From contig JAEIOG010000007.1 of the NCBI GenBank assembly GCA_016342495.1, positions 1-64,000 on the forward strand: DNA of 64,000 bases, in the 5' to 3' direction. Positions 37,568 to 46,231 of the stretch are shown here, piece after piece; the first letter of the stretch is position 1; every line of letters begins with the position of its first letter. The notes under the pieces were generated by a model. The model did not search any database and was not told the DNA's origin. It saw only the letters and a list, made by a program, of their open reading frames with translations. This stretch comes from Phycisphaerae bacterium. GTDB taxonomy: Bacteria > Planctomycetota > Phycisphaerae > Sedimentisphaerales > SM23-30. Position numbers and translations under genes: made by a program.

Positions 37568-40534
37568 TCAACTGCAACCTAAACTCGCTCCACAATTGAA
37601 GCAGCGGTAGCAGTTTCCATTGCGAACCGTTATTGATCCACAACAGTCGCAAACCGGAGCGTCTTCCTGGAAATGGGAAAACTGGCCTGAGAGCACCTCA
37701 ACATCATTGCCACCGACAGCGGCGGCAGCAAATTTTTCGGATGCTGGATGATTAACCGCGTCAATTATCTTTCCCAGGCGATTGCCAATATCAGCGAGTT
37801 TTTTTTTGCCCGTCTTGGCGGCAGGATCATCTTTTGTACGATCATCCCAGACGTTCATTCGTTTTGGGCTTTCCGAGTTGCCCTCACGATTAACAATAGC
37901 CGCATCAGAATGGGTTGGCTGGAATGTAATCGCAAGCCAACGGGCAATATAATCAACCAGGGATTTTGCAAATGGAATGTCGCGATTACTTGTCATGCCA
38001 GCCGGTTCAAAACGAGCATGGCTGAATTTCGTGATAAATGCTTCTAATGGAACGCCATACTGCAGGGCCATCGAAATACATGTCCCTAATGTGTCCATTA
38101 AACCCCCGACGGTGCTGCCTTCCTTGGCCATGGTGATAAAAATCTCACCCGGGGATCCGTCCTCATATAAGCCCACCGTCAGGTAACCTTCGTGTCCGGC
38201 CACATCAAATTTGTGGGTGATGCTGCGTCTGGTTTGAGGCAGACGGCGTCTTTGTGGTCGGATTTCTGCAGGTTCAAAAGCTGTCTCAGATTTTACAGCT
38301 TCTTTTTTCTTATCTGTAATTTTTTTAGTATTCAATGGCTGTGAACGCTTGGAACCATCGCGATAAATCGCCAGAGCCTTCAAGCCCAATTCCCAGCCAA
38401 CAATATAAGCATCTTTAATATCTTCAACAGAACATTCTTTAGGCATATTAACAGTTTTACTAATCGCTCCAGAAATGAAAGGCTGAGTAGCAGCCATCAT
38501 TTTAATATGAGCGAGATAATCAATTGCCCGAACACCATTAGCAGGCTTAAACGCACAATCAAAAACTGGTAGATGTTCGTTTTTGAGTTCTTCAGAATTT
38601 TCAATAGTATCATTTTTTTCTATCGAAGCAACAATAAAAGCAACTTGTTGTTCATCGTAGCCCAGACGTTTCAGCGCCATTGGCACTGTCTGATTGACGA
38701 TCTTAAGCATGCCACCGCCAGCTAATAATTTATATTTCACCAGGGCGATATCAGGTTCAACACCTGTTGTGTCGCAATCCATCAGGAAGCCAATGGTTCC
38801 TGTCGGAGCCAAGACAGTAACCTGAGCGTTTCGATAGCCATTAGCTTTTCCCATTTTGACGGCCTGATCCCAGCATTGTTGAGCCGAGGTAAGCAGGTTT
38901 TCAGGACAGAGCTGTTTATCAATATTCTTTATCTGATCCCGATGCATTTTAATGACATCAAGCATACAATCAGCATTAGCTTCATGGCCTACAAAAGGAC
39001 CGATACCTTTGGCTATTTCAGAACTGATACAATAGGCATGGCCTGTCATGACAGATGTAATGGCCCCGGCCATCGCACGGCCTTCTTCACTGTCATAAGG
39101 TAATCCTAATGACATTAGCAACGAACCTAGATTAGCATAGCCCAGACCCAGCGGTCGATATTCATGCGAATTTTTGGCTATTTCAGCTGTTGGATAACTG
39201 CCCCGGTCGACCAGTATTTCCTGGGCGATAATAAAGATACGAACTGCACGCTTCATAGCTTCGACATTAAAGCTGCCATCGGCATTGCGGAATTTCATCA
39301 AATTCAAACTGGCCAGATTACAAGCGGAATTATCAACAAACATATATTCGCTGCAGGGATTTGAAGCATTAATGCGGCCAGTATTCTTACAGGTATGCCA
39401 GTTGTTAATAATAGTATCATATTGAACGCCGGGGTCGCCACAAACATGGGTACCTTCAGCGATCAGGTGCATGATTTCATCAGCATCAAGTTCTTCAACC
39501 GGTTTGCCATCAGTAACGCCAATAGTGTTAAATTTACCTTTGGTCTCGACAGCTTTCATAAAATCATCGGTCAGTCGAACCGAAAGATTAGCATTTTGGA
39601 ACATGATACTGCCATAAGCATTACCATTATAATCCCCGCTATAGCCTTGCTCGATAAGGGCCCAGGCTTTTTTCTCTTCTTCGGTTTTACAAGTAATAAA
39701 TTCGCGAATATCAGGATGATGGATTTTAAGTGACTGCATTTTGGCGGCACGTCTGGTTTTGCCACCCGATTTTATGACACCGGCGATCTGGTCAAAAACC
39801 CGCATAAAGCTCAATGGCCCAGAAGGTTTTCCGCCACCGGAAAGTTTTTCACGGCTGGAACGCAGGGTTGACAAGTCAGTGCCTGTGCCAGAACCATGTT
39901 TGAAAAGCATAGCCTCAGATGTTGCCAGAGCCATGATGTCTTCCATCGTGTCGCCAACATTCTGAATAAAACATGCTGAAGCCTGAGGAAATTCATAAGA
40001 ATTAGGACAAGCCTGAATTTCCTGAGCATCCTGATTCCAATAAAAATTATGTGGACTGCCAGAAACACCATTAACATGATGCAAGCCAACATTAAACCAA
40101 ACCGGTGAATTAAAAGCACCATATTGATTAACACAAAGCCAGGCTAATTCATTATAAAAGGTTTCGCATTGTTCTTCATCGACAAACAGGCCATCAGCTA
40201 AGCCCCAATCGGCGATAGTGCGAGCGACGCGATGGACCAGCTGTCTGAAAGAGGTTTCTCTTTCGTCAGTATCCTGTTCGCCATAAAAATATTTACTTAC
40301 AACAACTTTAGTTGCTAATTGTGAGAAAAAGTCAGGCACTTCAACATTTTTTTGTTCAAAAACAATATTGCCTTTATCATCAGTAATTGTAGCAGTACGA
40401 TAATCCCATTCTATCTGATCAAATGGATTAACACCTTGAGTAGAAAAAAAACGTTCAACAGGAATAGCTTTGCGCTCTAATTTCGCAGAACCTTTGGAGG
40501 CAGTTTTTGACGAATCCTTGTCACAGCCTGGCAT
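37568..40534 (-). CDS. nrdJ: vitamin B12-dependent (class II) ribonucleoside reductase
   Basis: Reduces ribonucleotides to deoxyribonucleotides with adenosylcobalamin, with or without oxygen. The 988 residues show RNR landmarks: FNSPVWFNVG, SACFIQNV with the first redox cysteine, HGSGTGTDLSTLR, NPCSEYMF with the thiyl-radical region, CNLASLNL, and VTVLAPTGTIGFLMD with the nucleotide-binding motif. The C-terminus ends in a zinc-ribbon-like CDCCG ... CYRCFNCGASLGCS, typical of the long class II form. AGGAG lies just before the ATG. An NrdR-like box and a hairpin-rich leader precede it. It is the only RNR in the window. Confidence 0.97.
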   Translation of the reverse strand: MPGCDKDSSKTASKGSAKLERKAIPVERFFSTQGVNPFDQIEWDYRTATITDDKGNIVFEQKNVEVPDFFSQLATKVVVSKYFYGEQDTDERETSFRQLVHRVARTIADWGLADGLFVDEEQCETFYNELAWLCVNQYGAFNSPVWFNVGLHHVNGVSGSPHNFYWNQDAQEIQACPNSYEFPQASACFIQNVGDTMEDIMALATSEAMLFKHGSGTGTDLSTLRSSREKLSGGGKPSGPLSFMRVFDQIAGVIKSGGKTRRAAKMQSLKIHHPDIREFITCKTEEEKKAWALIEQGYSGDYNGNAYGSIMFQNANLSVRLTDDFMKAVETKGKFNTIGVTDGKPVEELDADEIMHLIAEGTHVCGDPGVQYDTIINNWHTCKNTGRINASNPCSEYMFVDNSACNLASLNLMKFRNADGSFNVEAMKRAVRIFIIAQEILVDRGSYPTAEIAKNSHEYRPLGLGYANLGSLLMSLGLPYDSEEGRAMAGAITSVMTGHAYCISSEIAKGIGPFVGHEANADCMLDVIKMHRDQIKNIDKQLCPENLLTSAQQCWDQAVKMGKANGYRNAQVTVLAPTGTIGFLMDCDTTGVEPDIALVKYKLLAGGGMLKIVNQTVPMALKRLGYDEQQVAFIVASIEKNDTIENSEELKNEHLPVFDCAFKPANGVRAIDYLAHIKMMAATQPFISGAISKTVNMPKECSVEDIKDAYIVGWELGLKALAIYRDGSKRSQPLNTKKITDKKKEAVKSETAFEPAEIRPQRRRLPQTRRSITHKFDVAGHEGYLTVGLYEDGSPGEIFITMAKEGSTVGGLMDTLGTCISMALQYGVPLEAFITKFSHARFEPAGMTSNRDIPFAKSLVDYIARWLAITFQPTHSDAAIVNREGNSESPKRMNVWDDRTKDDPAAKTGKKKLADIGNRLGKIIDAVNHPASEKFAAAAVGGNDVEVLSGQFSHFQEDAPVCDCCGSITVRNGNCYRCFNCGASLGCS

Positions 40535-40559
40535 TGTCAGCTCCTAGTAATAAAAAAAA

Positions 40560-40740
40560 TTAAAAAAAAGACCCACGGACAACCATTAAAATAATTATAT
40601 AACTCTGGCCGGTACAAGCGCAAAATAAGCGCATTGTCTCCGTCGCCTCTATGGTAAGCCCACTTTAATCAGCTCGTTAGAGCTGTACTAATATGCTGAC
40701 AGGATACTAATAAATATCGTTTCCGGCAGCATCACCCCTC
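40560..40740 (-). ncRNA. candidate structured 5' leader of nrdJ
   Basis: The leader folds by eye into at least three stems: ACAA/GCGC with GCGC/TTGT at 40614-40637 (7-nt loop), CAGCTC-GTTA-GAGCTG at 40670-40685 (perfect 6-bp stem, 4-nt loop), and ATGCTG..CAGCAT at 40693-40732 enclosing a smaller GATA/TATC stem. I could not match a known riboswitch, and the cobalamin core is not evident. It could belong to a published nrdJ leader motif; recall of that motif is not precise enough to claim it. Confidence 0.45.
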
Positions 40741-40803
40741 GAAAATCTGAGTTGTCATCAAATATGAAAATAAACCACATCTGGGACAAGGGCAAATGAT
40801 AGC

Positions 40804-40819
40804 ACACTATATATTGTGG
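40804..40819. promoter_or_regulatory. NrdR-box-like operator upstream of nrdJ
   Basis: ACACTATATATTGTGG matches the NrdR consensus ACACWATATATWGTGT at 15 of 16 positions. NrdR boxes usually occur in pairs about 31-32 bp apart; only a poor second match is visible at 40773. It lies about 270 bp before the nrdJ start, just beyond the structured leader, where the promoter would be. Confidence 0.6.
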
Positions 40820-41087
40820 AGTCAAATGCTTTTTTGATGGTTTTTAAAGGTTTTTTAAAGGTTGCTGTTAATGCTTATTTTACAAAGACCTAGAGAGCCC
40901 CACCCCAATAACTCACAGCCTGAGAACGGAATTTTTCACAATAGCACAGCACGAAATCCTTAAAATCACTCAATGTTATTTTCCTATACACATCTATTCG
41001 CTAAAGCCAACCCCATATAGTGCCGAACATTATAATATACTATCGTTTCAACCTGACTTTTAATGCTTTGGTTATGAAAGGCTCATA

Positions 41088-42251
41088 ATGCCCGCTCCTA
41101 AACAACTTCTTATTATCGATAATGGCACTGAGTTACCTACTGCTCTAAGCCAGGCGATCAATGAACTATCAAAACTTGGAACGATATGCCAGCAAATTCA
41201 AAGTCTGGACAACCTGGAAAATGACACGAATACCGTCGCGGCAGTCATTGCCAACACCAATAAAAAACAAATTAGCACAATCTCAGAATATCTCGAACAG
41301 ATGGCCATTAATATGCTGGTACTCGAAACAAATGTCGATACCTACAAATATAATGACCGGATTATCCAGATCGACCCAAATGAATCTGCAGAGATGATCA
41401 AAGGTCGTTTGCTGACAATGATCCAAATGCAAAAGCACCTTAAAATGTTGAATTTCGAACTCATACGGCTACGCGCTACTGGTCAACCTTTAAATAGTCA
41501 TTTCAACCAGGTGACCGAAGAAATGCAGTTAGCCGCACGACTGCAAAGGGATTTTCTCCCCCGGTCATTACCTGAAATTGATGGCATAAAATTTGCGGCG
41601 ATATACCGCCCGGCAACCTGGGTAAGTGGCGATATCTATGATATTATGAGACTGGACGAGAACCATGTTGGCTTCTATATCGCCGATGCGGTGGGCCACG
41701 GTATGCCTGCGGCTCTGCTTACCATGTTTATAAAAAGATCAATTGTAACCAAAAAAATTACCGGCAATAGCTATGAAATAATTGATCCAGGCCAGGCCCT
41801 GATGAGCCTTAACCATGATATGTGCGAACAAAATCTCAATGATTGCCAGTTCGCTACTGGTTGCTATTGTATATTAAATCAGAAAACCCTTGAATTGCGT
41901 GTCGCCTCGGCAGGCCATCCAATGCCCATACGAATTGACGACGGCGGAGAACTGATCGAACTGGAAGTCAAAGGCGCATTACTAGGAGTTTTTGAAGAAG
42001 CTGAATATAAAACCGAAACTTTTCAACTACACCGCGGTGATAAATTATTGATTTATAGCGATGGCGTTGAAGTGGCTTTTGCCGACGATAAAGACCCAAC
42101 CAAACCATTGAGCTTCCGTCGGGAATTCAATGACCTGGCCAATCTTGACATCCAGGAAATGGCCGAAACATTATTGATCGATATTAATAACGAAGAAGGC
42201 TCCTTGCATCCGCGCGACGATGTAACGATTGTCGGCCTGCAACTTTCCTAA
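41088..42251 (+). CDS. SpoIIE/PP2C-type serine phosphatase
   Basis: A 387-residue signalling phosphatase probably acting on an anti-sigma antagonist. Residues about 1-115 may be a receiver-like domain without an obvious phosphoacceptor pattern. A coiled stretch (MIQMQKHLKMLNFELIRLRA) follows, then the PPM catalytic domain with LQRDFLP, VSGDIYDI (metal Asp), IADAVGHGMPAALLTMF, ASAGHPMP, IYSDGVEVAF and DDVTIVGLQ. AAAGGC lies close upstream of the ATG. It is transcribed divergently from nrdJ. Confidence 0.92.
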   Translation: MPAPKQLLIIDNGTELPTALSQAINELSKLGTICQQIQSLDNLENDTNTVAAVIANTNKKQISTISEYLEQMAINMLVLETNVDTYKYNDRIIQIDPNESAEMIKGRLLTMIQMQKHLKMLNFELIRLRATGQPLNSHFNQVTEEMQLAARLQRDFLPRSLPEIDGIKFAAIYRPATWVSGDIYDIMRLDENHVGFYIADAVGHGMPAALLTMFIKRSIVTKKITGNSYEIIDPGQALMSLNHDMCEQNLNDCQFATGCYCILNQKTLELRVASAGHPMPIRIDDGGELIELEVKGALLGVFEEAEYKTETFQLHRGDKLLIYSDGVEVAFADDKDPTKPLSFRREFNDLANLDIQEMAETLLIDINNEEGSLHPRDDVTIVGLQLS

Positions 42252-42286
42252 AACAACTCGACTCTCTACCTGCCAAGCCGATGGGA

Positions 42287-42307
42287 GACGAGGCATGCCT
42301 TGTCTCT
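42287..42307. repeat. palindromic repeat of the 861-884 type
   Basis: GACGAGGCATGCCTTGTC is followed by TCTAC, the same palindrome as at 861-884 with one substitution. It is located 35 bp after the phosphatase stop. Confidence 0.8.
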
Positions 42308-42336
42308 ACCAGACACCTGCGATTGGTATTGTCACC

Positions 42337-42930
42337 CTAATCATCTTCAGTTAATATATATTTAATTTCATCAGGAATAATAATCCGCATATTCTTTCTC
42401 AATTTCAATGACTCTATTGAACCAGCTGGCAATTCCAAAGCATAGCGACATCGAAACTTACTGTCATAATACTCCGACGCCATACCCGGCGATGGCTTTT
42501 TCATCTCGGCGGCACTAACAATATATCCGTCGCCGTCAATAAAAACTATGTCGATATCTACCAGGCAATTATCCATTATGAACTGACGATAGCCAGAAGT
42601 ATTAAACACGAAAATCATGCCAGTCCCATCAGGAATTTCCTCTCGAAACATATAACCTTTTGCTCGGGAAAAACGAGTCGCTGCAATTTCAACTTCAATT
42701 TCTTTATTGGCTACCGTAATTTTCGCCTTGGGCAACTCGGCTTTTTTAGGGGGCTGCTGCTCTTGTTGCTTTGCTGTTTTGCCCTCTTGCTCTCGCTGGG
42801 AATCGGTGGCATCTTTTTCTTTTTGCTGTGGTGCTGTCTGCTGAACATCAACATTCTGCTCTTGCTGACCTGTTGGCTTATCACATGAACAAACCAATAA
42901 TGACAATATCACTGCTAATATCTCTTTCAT
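42337..42930 (-). CDS. DUF192 domain lipoprotein
   Basis: A 197-residue lipoprotein (LLVCSC lipobox). A low-complexity glutamine- and lysine-rich linker (about 20-65) leads to a DUF192 domain: AATRFSRAKGYMFREEIPDGTGMIFVFN, FIMDNCLVDIDIVFIDGDGYIV and ALELPAGSIE. DUF192 function is unknown. It ends a run with maf and nadB (9-bp gap to maf), so an operon is likely. Confidence 0.92.
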   Translation of the reverse strand: MKEILAVILSLLVCSCDKPTGQQEQNVDVQQTAPQQKEKDATDSQREQEGKTAKQQEQQPPKKAELPKAKITVANKEIEVEIAATRFSRAKGYMFREEIPDGTGMIFVFNTSGYRQFIMDNCLVDIDIVFIDGDGYIVSAAEMKKPSPGMASEYYDSKFRCRYALELPAGSIESLKLRKNMRIIIPDEIKYILTEDD

Positions 42931-42939
42931 TTTATCACC

Positions 42940-43518
42940 TTAAAATTCTTCTAAAACCTGTGCCAGTTTTTCCATAGGCAAACCAACAATATTAGATTCA
43001 CTTCCTACAACTTCCTGGGCGAATTTATCTCCGCCTTCCTGGTAGGCATAAGCGCCAGCCTTACCTTGCCATACGCCAGAAGCTAAATAGTCTTCCAGTT
43101 CAATAGCGGTCATCGCCCGCATTATAATCGTGGTCGTAACATGAACAATGATTCGCTTACAAATTGCCGGGCACAAAACCGCCAAACCCGTAATAACTTC
43201 ATTGTGACCAGCGAACATTTCTGTCAAAATTTTTCGCGCATCATCTATATCAACGGGCTTACCAATTAATTTATTACTATGAGTCACAATCGTATCTGCG
43301 CCTATCACAATAGCATCAGGATGATTTTGGGCAACTGCACAAGCTTTCAAATATGCCAGCGATTCCGCCCAATACAGCCCTGCCCCCCCATCAGATAAAT
43401 GCACAGATGGTTCATCAACTGTTGGCTTTACAACCTCAAATTCATAGCCCCACTGCCGCATCAATTCACTTCGGCGAGGTGAGCCGCTGGCCAAAATTAT
43501 TTTTCGCTTCGTTTCCAT
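42940..43518 (-). CDS. maf: Maf family nucleotide pyrophosphatase
   Basis: Hydrolyses non-canonical nucleoside triphosphates to monophosphates. The 192 residues contain ASGSPRRSELMRQWG at the N-terminus, GADTIVTHSNKLIGKP (about 73-88), NEVITGLAV and GKAGAYAYQEGG (about 150-161), and end in the S-N-I-V-G-L-P motif. It sits one base after nadB and nine before the DUF192 gene. The start follows nadB without a strong ribosome binding site, consistent with coupling. Confidence 0.96.
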   Translation of the reverse strand: METKRKIILASGSPRRSELMRQWGYEFEVVKPTVDEPSVHLSDGGAGLYWAESLAYLKACAVAQNHPDAIVIGADTIVTHSNKLIGKPVDIDDARKILTEMFAGHNEVITGLAVLCPAICKRIIVHVTTTIIMRAMTAIELEDYLASGVWQGKAGAYAYQEGGDKFAQEVVGSESNIVGLPMEKLAQVLEEF

Positions 43519-43519
43519 C

Positions 43520-45124
43520 TTAAAATTCTATATGCATCGCAAAATCTTTTTTGTTTTGTTCAGGATAATCTGTACGATAATGCACACCCCGCGACTCTTT
43601 ACGCTCCAGAGCTCCTTTGGTAATCAGTTCGCACACTGTCAACATATTTTGACATTGCCATTGCAGCGGCGTATCAAAAACTTTATCCATAACATAACGC
43701 TGCCAGAAATTAATTATTTCCAGCGTCTCAGTCAATCTTTTACCTTCACGCTCCACACCAACATTACGCCACATAATCGAACGCAGCGAATTAACAACAT
43801 CATTAACATCAAGCTCGACCTTGACTGATGGCTCGTGCTGATAAGTCAACCGCCTTAACTTTATCTCGTTATCTCCCTGGGTAAAATCAACTGTTGCGTT
43901 CTTTCCGCAAATCTGGCCAAAGACCAATGCCTCCAATAGCGAATTGCTAGCCAAACGATTAGCGCCATGTAAACCGGTTGCCGCTGCTTCACCACAACAA
44001 TACAAACCTTTGATATTCGTACGGCCTTGCAAATCAGTTTTAACGCCACCGACCATGTAATGAGCACTGGGCCGCACAGGTATAAGATCAGTGTCAACAT
44101 CAATATCAAAACTTTCGCACAAGGCACTGATAGTCGGAAAACGCTTCGCCAGCCAATCGCTGCCAAGATGTCGCAAATCCAGAAAAACATTTGTCGCAGA
44201 AGCCTTACTAAGCTCTTTATAAATCGACCGGCTGACAATATCACGCGGAGCCAGATCTCCCATTGCATGATAATTGTGCATAAAACTTTCACCCTCGGCA
44301 GTAACCAGTTTGCCACCTTCGCCCCGAATCGCTTCGGTGATGAGCATACGAGCTGCCCCGGCAATATAAAGCGTGGTCGGATGAAACTGCATAAATTCCA
44401 TGTCTGCTAATTTTGCCCCAGCCCGATATGCCATGGCAACCCCGTCGGCTGTAGCGCCTGCGGGGTTAGTCGTCTCGCGCCAAAGCTGACCGGCACCACC
44501 CGATGCCAAAATCGTTGATTTCGACCAAATACATTGGAAACCATGTTTTTTATGCCAACTCAATACGCCCAGGCAACCATCATCGTCAGTCAAAATATCA
44601 ATCACAAAACAATGTTGAAAAACTGTGATATTCTTATTTTGGCTCACCTGGTCATAAAGCGTAGAGCTCATCACCCTACCTGTGGCATCACCTTGGGCAT
44701 GGATAATCCTGTTATGGGAATGCCCTCCCTCACGGCCTGCTTCCAGTTGCCCGGCTTCAGTATCAAACGAAGTTCCCCAGTCCAACAATTGTTTGATCTG
44801 GGCTGGCCCCTGCCTCACAGTCAACTCTACCGCTTGAGGGTCGCACAAATCACAACCCGTCTTTAATGTATCTTCGATATGGCTGGCAAAAGAATCGTCT
44901 ATATTTAAAACCGAGGCTATGCCACCCTGAGCCCGAAAGCTATTACTGTCTTTGATTTCATCTTTGATAAGCATAAGCACACGGCCAGACTCCGCCGCTT
45001 CCAGAGCCGCCCGTAAACCAGCAACTCCACCACCTATGATAATGCAGTCAGTATAAAGATTGCCCATCGCCGAAGTATCCATGCAAGCCAGATAACGACG
45101 GACATTTATTGAATCATGTTTCAA
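43520..45124 (-). CDS. nadB: L-aspartate oxidase
   Basis: Oxidises L-aspartate to iminoaspartate with FAD, the first step of NAD synthesis. The 534 residues show FAD binding CIIIGGGVAGLRAALEAAESG (27-47), RAQGGIASVL, GREGGHSHNRIIHAQGDATG, LASGGAGQLW, MEFMQFHPTTLY, EAIRGEGG, ARDIVSRSI, PSAHYMVGGVKTDLQGRT and ANRLASNSLLEALVFG, all matching the family. The N-terminus is about 22 residues longer than the core. TTG 45124 is chosen because AAGGCG lies upstream, while ATG 45082 has no binding site. It is the first gene of a nadB-maf-DUF192 run; nadA and nadC are absent. Confidence 0.97.
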   Translation of the reverse strand: MKHDSINVRRYLACMDTSAMGNLYTDCIIIGGGVAGLRAALEAAESGRVLMLIKDEIKDSNSFRAQGGIASVLNIDDSFASHIEDTLKTGCDLCDPQAVELTVRQGPAQIKQLLDWGTSFDTEAGQLEAGREGGHSHNRIIHAQGDATGRVMSSTLYDQVSQNKNITVFQHCFVIDILTDDDGCLGVLSWHKKHGFQCIWSKSTILASGGAGQLWRETTNPAGATADGVAMAYRAGAKLADMEFMQFHPTTLYIAGAARMLITEAIRGEGGKLVTAEGESFMHNYHAMGDLAPRDIVSRSIYKELSKASATNVFLDLRHLGSDWLAKRFPTISALCESFDIDVDTDLIPVRPSAHYMVGGVKTDLQGRTNIKGLYCCGEAAATGLHGANRLASNSLLEALVFGQICGKNATVDFTQGDNEIKLRRLTYQHEPSVKVELDVNDVVNSLRSIMWRNVGVEREGKRLTETLEIINFWQRYVMDKVFDTPLQWQCQNMLTVCELITKGALERKESRGVHYRTDYPEQNKKDFAMHIEF

Positions 45125-45182
45125 TGTTTCGCCTTTCAGTAAAAGTTCAAAACATTATAAACCAACCGAAAGCAGGTTTCAA

Positions 45183-45299
45183 GGGCAATAATACCACCAT
45201 CAAGAGCTAACGCATGAAATTTTATTGTGTCATCCCCGCGAAGGCGCCGAATCCAGTTTTCGAGCCACAAATAAAGATGAAAATTTCATGTGATTGCCC
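45183..45299. mobile_element. short MITE-like element (family of 61746-61926)
   Basis: GCTAACGCATGAAATTTTATTGTGTCATCCCCGCGAAGGCG opens it and CACAAATAAAGATGAAAATTTCATGTGATTGCCC closes it; the outer GGGCAAT (45183) and ATTGCCC (45293-45299) are inverted repeats. The same two ends occur at 61750-61926 with a longer centre. TACCACCATCA at 45192 and TACCACCACCCATCA after the element could be a decayed target duplication. Confidence 0.6.
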
Positions 45300-45313
45300 T
45301 GTACCACCACCCA

Positions 45314-45943
45314 TCATTTCAATTCTACCGTCCAATATGCATGATCTAAAAACTGTTTCCAGCTGCTATATTTTCCCTGATTGAAATCCAGCTCTATCGT
45401 AGGGCATCGATTCGGTTGGCTTGGAGGGTTAATCAACTTCATATTCGCCTGATGCGGGGTTCTACCGCCTTTTCTATTGTTACATTTTACACAGGCGCAA
45501 ACCAGGTTTTCCCATGACGCCCTGCCACCCAATGAGCGGGGTACGACATGGTCCAAAGTCAACTCACTGGTCTTGAATTTCCTGCCACAATATTGACAAT
45601 GATTGTTATCCCGGGCGAAAATATTCCTGCGGTTCAACTTGGCCCCACCTTTAGGCAAGCGATCATAAAAAAGCAAACGCACGATCCGTGGCACCGCAAC
45701 GCTGATTTTTACCGTGTGCAACCAATCATGTTCTTCCGGGCTGAACTGCTGATGATACTGTGAGACTTCCAGCCAACTGCTAAAGTTGTAATTGCTGTAA
45801 TAACCATCATCACAAACCACTACCTCAGCCAGCTCTTTACACAAAAGCATCATGGCTCTCTTGATATTGATAATACGAATCGCCATATAATGTTTGTTGA
45901 GAACCAGAACATGGTTGCCCAGAACGGAATATGTGCCAGACAT
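45314..45943 (-). CDS. HNH endonuclease domain protein
   Basis: A 209-residue protein whose HNH core has zinc-ribbon cysteines CQYCGRKF (about 115-122) and CVKCNNRKGG (151-160) around LTLDHVVPRSLGGRASWENLV (about 128-148). The N-terminal 90 residues (VLVLNKHYMAIRIINIKRAM) are the part shared by a widespread family of stand-alone HNH proteins in planctomycetes. No methyltransferase or phage gene is adjacent, so it is not obviously restriction-related; its role is unknown. Confidence 0.92.
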   Translation of the reverse strand: MSGTYSVLGNHVLVLNKHYMAIRIINIKRAMMLLCKELAEVVVCDDGYYSNYNFSSWLEVSQYHQQFSPEEHDWLHTVKISVAVPRIVRLLFYDRLPKGGAKLNRRNIFARDNNHCQYCGRKFKTSELTLDHVVPRSLGGRASWENLVCACVKCNNRKGGRTPHQANMKLINPPSQPNRCPTIELDFNQGKYSSWKQFLDHAYWTVELK

Positions 45944-46051
45944 AAACTACCTCACAATCACAGTGTTCAAACGGATTAGCCGGTAATCATACTCATAACA
46001 GTTGAATTTGCCCGCTTTGATTTCATGTAACATTTCCTAAGACTTCAGCGA

Positions 46052-46087
46052 TGGCTCTGCCAGAGAAATTCATACCCTTTGGGTATG
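46052..46087 (-). repeat. palindromic dispersed repeat (second copy)
   Basis: Read on the minus strand this is CATACCCAAAGGGTATG, a short spacer and TCTGGCAGAGCCA, the same arrangement as at 16183-16218. A TTATCCACA DnaA-like box lies 33 bp away at 46120-46128 in the same gap. Confidence 0.8.
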
Positions 46088-46231
46088 CATCCCTTGTGCA
46101 ATCCCATAATGCTAACAAATTATCCACAAGCTGTTCGAATTCCGATAGCTTTTTGCAAGGTGTAGATCTGTTTTCTCGAGCAACTCTATTTCACTTATAA
46201 CATATCCACCATTTATGCACAAATATAAAAT

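Noticed and set aside
40560-40740. Cobalamin riboswitch in front of nrdJ
   Set aside because: The conserved core with its GCCACTG box was not found on the relevant strand.
45314-45943. HNH gene as part of a restriction or phage system
   Set aside because: No methyltransferase, specificity subunit or phage gene nearby, and the flanks are housekeeping genes.
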